Source: Hydrogenovibrio sp965140365 (GTDB taxonomy: Bacteria; Pseudomonadota; Gammaproteobacteria; Thiomicrospirales; Thiomicrospiraceae). Taken from it: 64,000 nucleotides of DNA. The notes under the pieces are model-generated. The model was not told where the DNA came from and made no database searches. It saw only the letters and a program-made list of their open reading frames with translations. Below, piece after piece: positions 44,437-56,939 of this stretch. Position numbers and translations under genes: made by a program. The stretch is taken from assembly GCA_965140365.1 (NCBI GenBank), contig OZ223196.1, one strand, 5' to 3'. The first letter of the stretch is position 1, and every line of letters starts with the position of its first letter.

Positions 44437-45516
44437 TTAATCCAGTGGTGGCGATAAAATCACATGCTGGCTTAAAACATGCAAATCCCGCCAGGCCTGG
44501 CCGAATTCGGAGGTGCTGAACACCGCCATCATTCCGGCGCGGGCTTTCAGACTGTCGGCGGCGTGCAGGCAGTCTTGTACCAGTGTGATGCACTCGGTTT
44601 GCACTTGGGTGCGTAACGTTTCGTCCGGCGTCTGGCCGTGCTCGCAGGCTTGCCAAATCGTATCGGCCAAGTCATACAGTTGCGTGCGGGCGTGTTCAAT
44701 TTGGGTTTGTGCCTGTTCGGTGCATTGTTGAATGGCGGGTTTGTCGGCCAGCACGCCGTCTTGGCCGTAAAGGGTTTTGTGTTGCGCAAAGTCTTGAAAG
44801 GCCTCCAGAGCATGTTGGGCGATGCCGACGGCGACACTGCCAAAGGTTACGCTGGCGAGGGTTTCCAGCGGACAATGGAAAATCGGGTCATTCAAAACGG
44901 GGGCGTCCGCCAGCGAAAAGGTGAAATCGCGTGGAACAGTTACCTTTTCCACGCTGAAATCGTGGCTGCCGGTGGCTTTCATGCCGAAGGCCGACCAGGT
45001 TGAATGCACGGTCACCTCGGCGGCGGGAACGGCAATGGCGAGAATGTCGTCGGTGTCGTCCACTGTGCAATTGGCGGTGAACCAACTGGCATGCTGCGCA
45101 CCGCTGGCATAAGCCCAACGGCCGGAGGCTTCAAAACCGTTTCCCACCGTTTTTACCAGGCCTGATGGCATGCCGGAACCGGCAATGACCGCGTTTTTCG
45201 GTTCAAATATTTCCCGCGCCGCCGCTTCCGCCATAAAGCCGGAAAATAACCCGCCGCCCGCGCCGATCATCACCAGCCAGCCGGTGGCACCGTCTGCGTA
45301 GGCGATTCGCTCAAACACTTTCAAGGCGGTTGGCAAGTCGGTCGCTTCGCCTTGATAGCATTCGGGAATAAACAGGCGGAAAAGGCGCTGTTTGAATAAG
45401 GCGGCCAAAACCGCATCGGTAAGATGCCCCTGCTTTTCCGCGGTGGCGGCCTCGGCGCGAATCAGCGGTAAAATCGTTTCCAGTTGTTGGAGTCGGTTAT
45501 CGGTTTTTGGCGGCAT
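44437..45516 (-). CDS. Acyl-CoA dehydrogenase-family flavoprotein
   Basis: A 359-residue flavoprotein of the acyl-CoA dehydrogenase fold, closer to flavin-dependent monooxygenases of group D than to classical dehydrogenases. It has WLVMIGAGGGLFSGF, AGSGMPSG and STWSAFGMKATGSHDF, the flavin- and substrate-site region. The substrate is unknown. It is convergent to the decarboxylase-like gene. A CCAGGCCTGG copy near the C-terminus is read as Gln-Ala-Trp, and a 9-of-10 relative is at 45156-45165. Confidence 0.82.
   Translation of the reverse strand: MPPKTDNRLQQLETILPLIRAEAATAEKQGHLTDAVLAALFKQRLFRLFIPECYQGEATDLPTALKVFERIAYADGATGWLVMIGAGGGLFSGFMAEAAAREIFEPKNAVIAGSGMPSGLVKTVGNGFEASGRWAYASGAQHASWFTANCTVDDTDDILAIAVPAAEVTVHSTWSAFGMKATGSHDFSVEKVTVPRDFTFSLADAPVLNDPIFHCPLETLASVTFGSVAVGIAQHALEAFQDFAQHKTLYGQDGVLADKPAIQQCTEQAQTQIEHARTQLYDLADTIWQACEHGQTPDETLRTQVQTECITLVQDCLHAADSLKARAGMMAVFSTSEFGQAWRDLHVLSQHVILSPPLD
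44491..44500. repeat. CCAGGCCTGG copy inside the acyl-CoA dehydrogenase-like gene
   Basis: An exact copy read as Gln-Ala-Trp (FGQAW). Confidence 0.9.
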
Positions 45517-45619
45517 GGCGCGGCTCCGTTGCGTGTCTGTTGTCTTGGGACGACTGAGTGTTGGTTATCATATGAATATGGTATAACAGTTACCAGAACA
45601 ATACCGTTGCGAGGGGAAG

Positions 45620-46252
45620 ATGTTTGCAATTTATAATATCCAGGGCCGTTCGTTTCGTAACAGTCTGGAAGAATTAAAACGCGTGAAACAACCGTCACCG
45701 GCTGAAAAGATGGATTTTCAGCAGGATGTCGGTAAAGACGAAACCTTGATTGTGCAGGGAACGCCGGACAACGGTGGATTGGCTTCCAAAGGTGTCAACG
45801 CCTATCAAAAGATGATTGAATCCAACCATCGCGAGCCGGTGTTGCACGTCAATCAAATTATGGGGCATCCAGTGGTGACGATTCCCATCGACACGCCCAT
45901 TGAAACCGCCTTTCGGTTTTTTCAAAAACACAGTTACACCCAATTGCCGGTGATTGATGAAAAACACTTTCTGGTGGGCATGCTCACGCTGCTGGATTTA
46001 ATGCACATTATTTCAACCGATGGCGAACGCGTGTTCACCTTGCCGGAAAAAAGCATTGAAGACGTCATGATTAAAGAGGTGATTACCGCCGATCCGGTGA
46101 CGGATATTCGCCGTGTCGCCAAAGTGATGGCGGATTATGGTTTGACGGCGCTGCCGGTCGTTAATGAAAAAGATGCCATTGTCGGCATTGTCACTCGCAC
46201 CGATTTGATTAAAACCATTGCCACCGACCCGCCACTCAGCCTTTGGACCTGA
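45620..46252 (+). CDS. CBS-domain pair protein
   Basis: A 210-residue cytoplasmic protein. Residues 75-135 and 145-205 form two CBS motifs (HVNQIMGHPVVTIPIDTPIE and DVMIKEVITADPVTDIRR), which bind adenine nucleotides. The N-terminal 70 residues match no family I know. AGGGGAAG precedes the ATG. Confidence 0.87.
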   Translation: MFAIYNIQGRSFRNSLEELKRVKQPSPAEKMDFQQDVGKDETLIVQGTPDNGGLASKGVNAYQKMIESNHREPVLHVNQIMGHPVVTIPIDTPIETAFRFFQKHSYTQLPVIDEKHFLVGMLTLLDLMHIISTDGERVFTLPEKSIEDVMIKEVITADPVTDIRRVAKVMADYGLTALPVVNEKDAIVGIVTRTDLIKTIATDPPLSLWT

Positions 46253-46322
46253 TTGAATAAGCTTTGGTTAAATGGCAACCAATAGGCCGGTTTGACCAGC
46301 GCGTTTTGCGGTTAATTCAATC

Positions 46323-46619
46323 TTATTTCGGCGCGCCTTCATTGCGGTTGCGCCATAGTTTGGACACCGCTTTGTCGCTGCCGAGAAACGCCACCACCAA
46401 GCAAATCAAACCGATGACGGAAAACAGAATCACCGGAAACAGGCCCGCAATCTGGTTGGCGAGAATGGAAAAGTACAAACCGACAACGCCCAGCGTGATA
46501 AACAAAAAGCCCATTATCTTTAACACTTTGCGGTGCGACGGACTGTATTCATAATGCCCATCCGCGTTTTCCAATGGATTGAGAATGGGGGAGAAGAGTT
46601 TTAGCAATAAATTTTTCAT
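46323..46619 (-). CDS. Small two-helix membrane protein, hypothetical
   Basis: A 98-residue protein with two membrane helices (about 32-52 and 58-80) and a basic C-terminus. No known family recognised. It is convergent to the CBS-domain gene. Confidence 0.65.
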   Translation of the reverse strand: MKNLLLKLFSPILNPLENADGHYEYSPSHRKVLKIMGFLFITLGVVGLYFSILANQIAGLFPVILFSVIGLICLVVAFLGSDKAVSKLWRNRNEGAPK

Positions 46620-46679
46620 GAGGTTGAGTTTAACGATTCGTGTACAGCCTGTCGATTGATTTTATTCGGCCATGATTTT

Positions 46680-46709
46680 TTGACAAGGTTTGCCATTAAT
46701 TGGCATAAT
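46680..46709 (+). promoter_or_regulatory. Promoter-operator of parDE
   Basis: -35 TTGACA (46680-46685) and -10 CATAAT (46704-46709) are 18 bases apart, and the spacer contains the inverted repeat TGCCA-TTAAT-TGGCA (46691-46705), the probable ParD binding site. Confidence 0.65.
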
Positions 46710-46749
46710 AATTTTTACTTTTTGTTTCGTTCATTTTTTGGAGTGGGTT

Positions 46750-47001
46750 ATGGCGACAATGAATATTTCACTTCCTGATCCAATGCGAGATTGGGTAAAA
46801 GGTCAAATTGATACAGGGCTTTATGCTAACAGTAGCGATTATGTGCGTGATTTAATTCGCAAGGATCAGCTGCGGATGCAAAAAGTTAAAGCCTTACAAC
46901 AGGCGATTAATGAAGGGCTTGAAAGTGGCGCTGCGCAACCTTTTGATTCGAACGCCTTCAAAGAAAGAATGGTGAACGAGTTTGATGAAAGGGTTGAGTG
47001 A
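46750..47001 (+). CDS. parD: ParD-family antitoxin
   Basis: An 83-residue ribbon-helix-helix antitoxin (MNISLPDPMRDWVKGQID, then YVRDLIRKDQ). GGAG precedes ATG 46750. It overlaps the toxin gene by 4 bases. AT-rich composition suggests acquired DNA. Confidence 0.9.
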   Translation: MATMNISLPDPMRDWVKGQIDTGLYANSSDYVRDLIRKDQLRMQKVKALQQAINEGLESGAAQPFDSNAFKERMVNEFDERVE

Positions 47002-47300
47002 ACGTGCGTTATAAACTGACGCCCGCCGCCGAAAAAGACCTCGAAAAAATTTGGCGGTATAGTGCTGAAAACTGGGGTGTTCAACAGGCCCACCACTACC
47101 TGGATGAAATGCTGGTTATTTTTGATTTGATTGCAGAAAACCCAAAAATGGGCTGGCAATATCAAGAATTGACGCCTGCTGTTAGACTGCATATTTATAA
47201 AAGCCATTTAATTGTCTATTTGCCAACAGAAGACGGCATCGATATTGTGCGACTACTTCATCAAAGTATGGATATTGACAGTCAGCTGGAAAATAGTTGA
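46998..47300 (+). CDS. parE: ParE/RelE-family toxin
   Basis: A 100-residue toxin (LTPAAEKDLEKIWRYSAENWG, NPKMGWQY, YKSHLIVYLPTEDGIDIVRLLH), complete for the ParE family, which poisons DNA gyrase. The GTG start overlaps the antitoxin stop codon. A second in-frame GTG follows two codons later. Confidence 0.9.
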   Translation: MNVRYKLTPAAEKDLEKIWRYSAENWGVQQAHHYLDEMLVIFDLIAENPKMGWQYQELTPAVRLHIYKSHLIVYLPTEDGIDIVRLLHQSMDIDSQLENS

Positions 47301-47390
47301 ATCTGGTTCTTCTCGAAATTCAAGGTTCGGGGGCTCTTTCGGTTTCGATTGTGAGCTGAGGATTGAAAATCACAAAAACAACAACCCGGC

Positions 47391-47557
47391 CTAGCAGCCT
47401 GCCGGACTTAAGCCAACCGGCTGCAAAAAAGCTGAATTTGGCCATTTTTGGCCCAATTTTTCGTTAAATAGCGGGCTATTCGCCTCAAAATTGAACAAAA
47501 ACTGTCTCAAATCAGACTTTTTTTCGCTTCGATCGTTTAAGTCCGACAGGCTGCTAG
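47391..47557. mobile_element. 167-bp miniature inverted-repeat element with CTAG ends
   Basis: The ends are 21-bp inverted repeats with one mismatch: CTAGCAGCCTGCCGGACTTA at the left and the complement of CTAGCAGCCTGTCGGACTTA at the right. CTAG at both ends could be a target duplication, as IS5-type elements make. No coding capacity. It takes up about half of the 47301-47651 gap behind parE; nothing else is seen there. Confidence 0.75.
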
Positions 47558-47651
47558 TCGTTTTTGTTAAGTGGCCGAGACAGTGTTTCGTTCATTTGAG
47601 ACGGCTTTTATTTCTTGAAATCGCGACTTGAAACCGTGAATCTTAAGCGTT

Positions 47652-47930
47652 TTATTTTAAAGAATAAGTGGTCTCGCCCTCTTTTTTGCGAGCGATGACG
47701 ACAATGTCGTCCACTTCTTGGTAAGCGCTTTGAATCCCCTGTTCACTGGTAAAGGTTTCCGTTTTGTAGGCCACACGGTGCCGGACTTCTTGTACGATGT
47801 AGTCATCAAAATCAATATTCACAATGTGATTAACCGAAGGCAAAGCCAGCGCATTTCTAATTTTAATGGTTTTTAGAAGGTGCGGGGGTTCCTGGTTATC
47901 AAATGTTTGGATGGTGTAATGGATGGTCAT
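47652..47930 (-). CDS. Hypothetical small protein
   Basis: A 92-residue soluble protein I do not recognise. It is beta-rich (DFDDYIVQEVRHRVAYKTET, then VDDIVVIARKKE). It lies between the MITE and the Fur-box locus; the gene may be accessory. Confidence 0.6.
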   Translation of the reverse strand: MTIHYTIQTFDNQEPPHLLKTIKIRNALALPSVNHIVNIDFDDYIVQEVRHRVAYKTETFTSEQGIQSAYQEVDDIVVIARKKEGETTYSLK

Positions 47931-48156
47931 TTGAGCCTACCTTGCTTTATCTCAAAGGATTCACTTTAAATGATAAGGGCAGTTTGGTGTCGAATTTTAT
48001 AGCACTTTAATCAGCTAGGATTTAATTTTATTCCGACCCTAAATTATTCCATATATAAAAGTCACTTAATTGTTATTTACCCAGTAAGACAAATAATTAA
48101 GCTGAATTTAATTAAAGAGGGGGCGCTTTCTTCTTTTCTAAATAGGTATACTTTTT

Positions 48157-48175
48157 ATTAATGATAATTATTATT
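48157..48175. promoter_or_regulatory. Fur box
   Basis: ATTAATGATAATTATTATT matches the 19-bp Fur consensus at 15 positions and the 7-1-7 form almost fully. It lies about 70 bases upstream of ATG 48245. The gap 47931-48244 otherwise holds only AT-rich sequence. Confidence 0.75.
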
Positions 48176-48244
48176 GTTTTTATTTGCTTCGTGTGTTAGG
48201 TTATTTTAAAGTTAACTTTTCAACGTTGAACAGGGGCGTCAGCC

Positions 48245-48552
48245 ATGAACGGTAGGATAGCAAAACCGATTTTTCTAGAGTATTTCGGAGCTGGGTAAGA
48301 ATAAGTTTGCTTTTTTTAGCGGGGGGTTTTACGGCATATGCAGTTGAGTATAACTATCAAGCAATACAGGATTGGACTGGAGATGGGGTAATTAATACTT
48401 ATGATAGATTATATTATAACGTAATTTTATTCAATCCTGCTGCTGGTTATGGGGAATGGCCCGCAACGCCTAACGGTGATTTTATTTACGATCCTCATGC
48501 CCCTGTTGTCATAACAAACAATGGCACGGGATATTGTGGAATTTGTCACTAA
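48245..48552 (+). CDS. Small secreted protein ending in CxxCH, probable start-region frameshift
   Basis: The frame ending at 48552 encodes a mature part of about 68 residues with an EF-hand or dockerin-like loop (DWTGDGVINTYDRLYYN) and a C-terminus of GYCGICH, a c-type heme motif immediately before the stop codon. It lacks a good start: only TTG 48307 or ATA. Upstream, ATG 48245 (AGGGG ribosome site) begins MNGRIAKPIFLEYFGAG and runs to a stop at 48296-48298. Adding one G to the GGG at 48293-48295 joins the two into a fine signal peptide ending in TAYA. So I suspect a one-base loss or sequencing error. A Fur box lies upstream. Function unknown. Confidence 0.6.
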
Positions 48553-48567
48553 CTATCTTAGGTGTGT

Positions 48568-49287
48568 ATGAAATTTTTTCTTCTTGTAAGCATAATGGGT
48601 TTATGTGTTTATTTTGTTTTATTGCCTGATGTTGCGGATAACAAAACTGAAACTAATACAAAGAATGAAAAGCAGGATGAAATGCAAATAACGTTAACGC
48701 CCCATAATTTAGCCGAACAAAAAATAGTTCAACCAAGTCCGAGTCCTACGGTCGTCGATTCCACTTCCATTAATGCTGGTCCTTATATTGAAAGAGGCTT
48801 TCGAATCAATAACGAAACGTATTTCCCATCCGAGGACGATACGTTGATAACAAAGCAACTGATTGAGACGAGTAGATCAGAATACAATACATTTAGCGAT
48901 GAAAAGTTAGCAATTCTTTCAGAGTCGGGAGATCTTTTGGCTAAAACGGCTTGGGCCGCTAGGTTGATAAGTGCTCAGCCTAAAAAGGCTTTTACTCTGA
49001 GTGTTGAAGCCGCCGCTTATGGCGATGCGCTGGCTGCCATTCTGGCGGTTGAGGTTTGCTTAAGTCAAAACCACCCTGGTATTGGTTACGCACTTTTATC
49101 TGATTTCAGCCGCCAATATGACTACGACCCTTTGGCAAAGGGTTACCTCGAAAAGCTTTATCTGCTCGCCGGACTGCAAAATGAAATGGAAATCATCGAA
49201 AAGGCAAAACGTTATCAAGATGTTTTAAGAAATCCAAAAAGGTTGCAACAAGCCAAAAAGTTGTTATTTCCAAATAATGCAGAGTAA
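48568..49287 (+). CDS. Hypothetical membrane-anchored protein in the Fur-box locus
   Basis: A 239-residue protein starting at ATG 48568, 15 bases after the small CxxCH protein. One membrane helix (4-22) is followed by a Ser/Pro/Thr-rich linker (to about 70) and a helical C-terminal half resembling Sel1 or TPR-type repeats (LAKTAWAARLISAQPKKAF, AAAYGDALAAILAVEVC). I do not recognise it. It is probably co-transcribed with the upstream gene under the Fur box. AT-rich composition suggests transfer. Confidence 0.68.
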   Translation: MKFFLLVSIMGLCVYFVLLPDVADNKTETNTKNEKQDEMQITLTPHNLAEQKIVQPSPSPTVVDSTSINAGPYIERGFRINNETYFPSEDDTLITKQLIETSRSEYNTFSDEKLAILSESGDLLAKTAWAARLISAQPKKAFTLSVEAAAYGDALAAILAVEVCLSQNHPGIGYALLSDFSRQYDYDPLAKGYLEKLYLLAGLQNEMEIIEKAKRYQDVLRNPKRLQQAKKLLFPNNAE

Positions 49288-49426
49288 TAATGCCTCCTGA
49301 TTGATTTTCACCAAAGTCAAACAAACGTAATGGCTAAAGTAAAATCGTCTAATGCTTATACGGCCATGATTTGTTCATTATTGGTTCCTAATGATCTCCA
49401 CATGGGTGTCAATCTAGGCAACTTGT

Positions 49427-53137
<3,711 letters not shown>

Positions 53138-53244
53138 AGATAAAACCATTCTGTCTGTCAAAAATATAAGAACCGTGTATTTTAACTCAATAAGCCGTTG
53201 ACATCAGACGTAATTTTGGCGAGTGAGACCTTGAGTAAAAATGC

Positions 53245-53254
53245 CCAGGCCTGG
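53245..53254. repeat. CCAGGCCTGG copy in the divergent metH-gluQ promoter region
   Basis: An exact copy between the divergent starts of metH (53137) and gluQ (53337), where a terminator would not be expected. Flanked by AAAATG and TGGTTTT. Confidence 0.9.
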
Positions 53255-53336
53255 TGGTTTTCGGGTTTTCGAAGGCGGGCATCACGCGGAAGGATAGAAC
53301 ATTCACTTGCCGGGAATCGTCGGTTAAGATAAGGGT

Positions 53337-54281
53337 ATGAATATTGACCCAACTTCCACAACATCCAAATCGCCCTCGGCACCGCAAAACGCGCAAAAAG
53401 CACAAAAAGTGGTGGGGCGCTTTGCGCCGACGCCCAGCGGGCCGTTGCATTTCGGTTCTTTGATTGCAGCGACGGCGAGTTATTTGAATGCCAAATCGCA
53501 GGGCGGTGAATGGCGATTACGGATTGACGATATCGATGGGCCTCGTGTAGCGCCCGGCGCGTGTGAAAGCATTGTCAAAACCTTGGAAGCTTATGGTTTT
53601 GAATGGGACGGGCCGGAAGTCTATCAGTCCGAACGGGACGCGATTTACCAACAGGCTTTGGATGCGTTGAACGAATCGGGGCGGTTGTATGTCTGCGGTT
53701 GTAGCCGTAAACAATTGCAGCAACGGCAACCGGAAACACCGTGGTTGTACGATGCTTATTGTCGTCACGACGCCGTGAAACCGGATGTCGAAGCCATGCA
53801 GCCAGAAGCTGCCTGGCGGTTCCAACCGGACGGCGGGCGTTTGTGTTTTGACGATGTGGTACAAGGGCCGCAGTGTTTGGAAGTGGCCGCCGAGTTGGGC
53901 GATTTTGTGGTCAAACGGGCGGATGGCGTGATCGGTTACCATCTGGCCTGTGCGGTGGACGATATTGAAATGGGCATGACCGAAGTGGTGCGGGGGGCGG
54001 ACTTGCTCACCAGCAGCTTTGCCCAACAATCCATTATGCTGGCGTTAGGACACGAACCGCCGCATTATGCGCATCACCCCTTGGTGACCAATCGTGAAGG
54101 CATTAAACTCAGCAAAAAAAGCCGCGCCCCGGCCATCCGAAAAGACGAGGCCGCCGAAACCCTGCGCGCCGCCTTGACGTTTTTGAACCATTCTCCACCT
54201 AAAGAACTCAACACCCTGATTCCGCTTTGGGATTGGGCGGTGGAGACTTGGCAGCTATCAAAGGTCAAGAAAGTTGTTTAG
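53337..54281 (+). CDS. gluQ: Glutamyl-Q tRNA(Asp) synthetase
   Basis: Attaches glutamate to the queuosine base of tRNA-Asp. The 314-residue protein is a truncated class I synthetase without an anticodon domain: FAPTPSGPLHFGSLIAA (HIGH-type motif), RIDDIDGPR, zinc cysteines in CGCSRKQ and AYCR, and KLSKK (KMSKS-type motif). The first 22 residues are Ser/Lys-rich and poorly conserved, so a later start is possible. A hairpin of AAACGCT/AGCGTTT type follows near 54309. Confidence 0.93.
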   Translation: MNIDPTSTTSKSPSAPQNAQKAQKVVGRFAPTPSGPLHFGSLIAATASYLNAKSQGGEWRLRIDDIDGPRVAPGACESIVKTLEAYGFEWDGPEVYQSERDAIYQQALDALNESGRLYVCGCSRKQLQQRQPETPWLYDAYCRHDAVKPDVEAMQPEAAWRFQPDGGRLCFDDVVQGPQCLEVAAELGDFVVKRADGVIGYHLACAVDDIEMGMTEVVRGADLLTSSFAQQSIMLALGHEPPHYAHHPLVTNREGIKLSKKSRAPAIRKDEAAETLRAALTFLNHSPPKELNTLIPLWDWAVETWQLSKVKKVV

Positions 54282-54369
54282 AGAGGTATGAAGGGTACCT
54301 TACCTAATAAACGCTGAAAAGCGTTTAGGTTTGACTGTATAAGAATCTGATTTATTTTGATGAGGTAAG

Positions 54370-54392
54370 AGGCCCTATTTAATTAAGGGCCT
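54370..54392. terminator. Hairpin between gluQ and the lipoprotein gene
   Basis: AGGCCCT and AGGGCCT form a 7-bp stem around a 9-base AT loop, 13 bases past the stop of the minus-strand lipoprotein gene (54405). The T tail is weak on both strands. Confidence 0.55.
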
Positions 54393-54404
54393 TTAAGAAC
54401 AAAT

Positions 54405-55535
54405 TTAGATAGCCTGTTGGCTCAAGCTATTGAAATCCACGAATTCTTGAACACTGTCTTTTGCTTCTTTATTGAAGTAGAACATTGTGTACTCCGTATC
54501 TTTTAGGAAGATACTGGCGTAATAAATTCGACCTTCATGCTCTAAAAGTTCGGGCCCAATGCTGGTCTCTTTATTGAATTCGCTTTGAGTTCTTAAAACT
54601 CTTTTACCGTTGATATTCAGAATTTCCCATGAGGCGGTGACGTCGTTTACCTCTAAACCTGTGACAATATCAATGACTGTAAAATCGCCTTGAGTTTGAT
54701 TGGCTTCAAGTGGCTGCGACTGAAAGAGTAGTTTTAGCGATTTGTTATTGATTTTATCTTCTACATAAAATTCCCGGTTGGAATCTTGCTGATATTGAAT
54801 CCATTCTTCAAGGGTTGAAAAAAGGGGACCAGCGAAACCTTCCCCTAAGGGGCTGTCCAGACCGCGTGCAATTACGGCATCTTGGGTGTGTTTGAATTTG
54901 AGCGTTATGGCTTTTGAACCGGGATTAAATGCTTGGTTTGCAAATAAGTCTCCTGTGACATCGCTAGTGAAAGAAAGTAAATAAGGATCTCTTCCTTCCG
55001 CTTGAAACTCCAGCAGAGTGTCTTGAATTTGTTTTCCGTCTAAGTCAATTTCTTCATGAAGGGATATTTGCATATTGGCCCATACAGGTTCTTTTAGTTC
55101 AAGTATTTCAGAAGGGTAAAACTCCGCTGTTTCATAACGAAAATGATTGCCTATGATGGATTGCCAACCTCCATGAGAAGATTTGTACACCAGTAGTTCG
55201 TCATCTGTTTGGTCGTTTCCATAAGTTGTTTGCCAATTATCGCCATAAAAAGTGCTGAAATAGTAAGACAGTGTATTTAATTTATTATCTTGGCTAACGA
55301 ATGCTACGATTGTTAGGCTTCCAGACGGTTCGCCAGAGTCAGTGTCTATATAAGCATGAAAGTCCTGAAATTCATAAACGCCATTTTCGTAAAGGTCTTG
55401 CAGAGTTTTTACGTCTACAGAAATATTGCTTGTTTCTGGGTTGCTTGTATCTGTATTACTGCTACTGCTGGAACCGCCGCAGGCTGTTAAAAGGATAGAC
55501 AGTGCAAAAGTTGTTATGAGTACAAAAAAATTCAT
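54405..55535 (-). CDS. Hypothetical lipoprotein
   Basis: A 376-residue lipoprotein with a signal ending LTACGGSS (lipobox with Cys19), then a Ser/Asn/Thr-rich linker and a beta-rich body. No known family recognised. The composition is AT-rich compared with gluQ and trmA, so it may be acquired. Single gene with a long AT-rich upstream region to 55685. Confidence 0.78.
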   Translation of the reverse strand: MNFFVLITTFALSILLTACGGSSSSSNTDTSNPETSNISVDVKTLQDLYENGVYEFQDFHAYIDTDSGEPSGSLTIVAFVSQDNKLNTLSYYFSTFYGDNWQTTYGNDQTDDELLVYKSSHGGWQSIIGNHFRYETAEFYPSEILELKEPVWANMQISLHEEIDLDGKQIQDTLLEFQAEGRDPYLLSFTSDVTGDLFANQAFNPGSKAITLKFKHTQDAVIARGLDSPLGEGFAGPLFSTLEEWIQYQQDSNREFYVEDKINNKSLKLLFQSQPLEANQTQGDFTVIDIVTGLEVNDVTASWEILNINGKRVLRTQSEFNKETSIGPELLEHEGRIYYASIFLKDTEYTMFYFNKEAKDSVQEFVDFNSLSQQAI

Positions 55536-55685
55536 TTTTGATTATATTTCCTTTAAATTTGAGAGCAATTAATAAGGTTAGATAAGTGCGCTTTATGCAA
55601 AGGAGTGATGTTAATAAAACTCGTCCTTTAAATATTAGAGTTTTATTATAAATAAAAATGGAAATTTTGTAAGTACTAGTTCGCA

Positions 55686-56939
55686 TTAAAAGTCGACCGA
55701 CAGTTTGTTTCGTCCGCTTTCCTTGGATTGGTAAAGGGCTTTATCGGCTTTGCTGATGGCGTCGTCTAGGGTCTCGCCGGAGTAGGTGACGCCTTGGCTG
55801 ATGGTGAAGCGTACGCCGGTTTGGTTTTCGGATTCGGTTTCGATGGTTTGGCGCAGGGTTTCGCAGAGGGCTTCGATTTCGCTGGTGTCTTCAACCTGGC
55901 CCAGTACACAGAATTCTTCGCCGCCGAAACGGGCGACCAAGTAATCGGAGAAGGTGTCTTGGATGCAATTGGCGGTAAAGATAATCGCTTCGTCGCCTGT
56001 TTGGTGCCCGTAGGTGTCGTTGACGTTTTTGAAGTGGTCGATGTCACCCATTAGGGTGAAGAAATATTGGCCTTGGGCTTTGATGTCGGTGAACTGTTGG
56101 CCGCCCTTGTGGAAAAAGAAGCGGCGGTTATAGAGCCCGGTTAGGCCGTCGGTTTGGGAAATGTGTTCGATTTCTTTGAAGGTTTCGGCCTGTTCGATGT
56201 TCTGGTTGACGCGCACATAGAATTCTTCGGGGGTGAAGTTGGTGTTGAAGAAGTCGTTGACGCCGTATTTCATCAATTTGATGGCGGAAGAGATGTTTTC
56301 ACTGGCTTCGCAGGAAATAATCGGCAACTGGCTTTGCGAATAACGGTTGCGGATGTTTTTGGTGAAATCGAAGGTGTTGTTGTTGATGACGTTTTGGGCG
56401 CTGTCCAGCAGAATCAGACTGGGTAAGGCTTCTTTCAGGTCGGCGTCCATCTCCGAGCAGCTTTCGTAAAGCCGCACTTGAAAGCGGTGGTTGCGAAGCA
56501 TGCCAAGCAGTTTGGAGCTGTAACGCGATCCGCAGCTGAGCATCCATACCATGCGTTGGGCGTTTTTATACAGCCGGTCGGTAATTTGTACCGCATAGCG
56601 GATGGAGGACAAGCTGTCTTTGATGACGTAGTCCGCGACCTTGAGGCGGAACATTTCTTCGCGGGTTTCTTCTTTATACGAGGCGGTGAGCACTACGGTG
56701 GTGATGTGGTGGTGCTTTAAGTATTCGATGACTTCGCCATTGTAGGAGTCGGGCAATTGCAAATCGCTTAAACAGACAGCAACCTCGATTCCGCTTTCAA
56801 TCAAGTTTTTGGCTTCCGCCAGTGAGTGGCAGGTGTGAATGGTGAGCGATGTCAGTTTTTGAAGTTCGGTTTTCAATAAACTGGCCATTGAGGGTTGGTC
56901 CTCAATAATCAGAAAGCATTCGTTTGTCATGTTTGTCAT
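55686..56939 (-). CDS. Response regulator with two REC domains and GGDEF
   Basis: A 417-residue diguanylate cyclase-type regulator. The frame is open upstream, but ATG 56939 (or 56930) starts directly before the first REC domain (ECFLIIEDQPSM). The first REC has LSDLQLPDSYNGE with its acceptor Asp. The second, near residues 130-250, has SLILLDSAQN. The GGDEF domain has an intact RFGGEEF at about 340 and DPLTGL-like TDGLTGLYNRR. No EAL domain. No strong ribosome site is visible. Confidence 0.88.
   Translation of the reverse strand: MTNMTNECFLIIEDQPSMASLLKTELQKLTSLTIHTCHSLAEAKNLIESGIEVAVCLSDLQLPDSYNGEVIEYLKHHHITTVVLTASYKEETREEMFRLKVADYVIKDSLSSIRYAVQITDRLYKNAQRMVWMLSCGSRYSSKLLGMLRNHRFQVRLYESCSEMDADLKEALPSLILLDSAQNVINNNTFDFTKNIRNRYSQSQLPIISCEASENISSAIKLMKYGVNDFFNTNFTPEEFYVRVNQNIEQAETFKEIEHISQTDGLTGLYNRRFFFHKGGQQFTDIKAQGQYFFTLMGDIDHFKNVNDTYGHQTGDEAIIFTANCIQDTFSDYLVARFGGEEFCVLGQVEDTSEIEALCETLRQTIETESENQTGVRFTISQGVTYSGETLDDAISKADKALYQSKESGRNKLSVDF

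Noticed and set aside
45545..45595. GTTAT...ATAAC dyad before the CBS-domain gene
   Set aside because: Short arms in AT-rich promoter sequence; no supporting regulator nearby.
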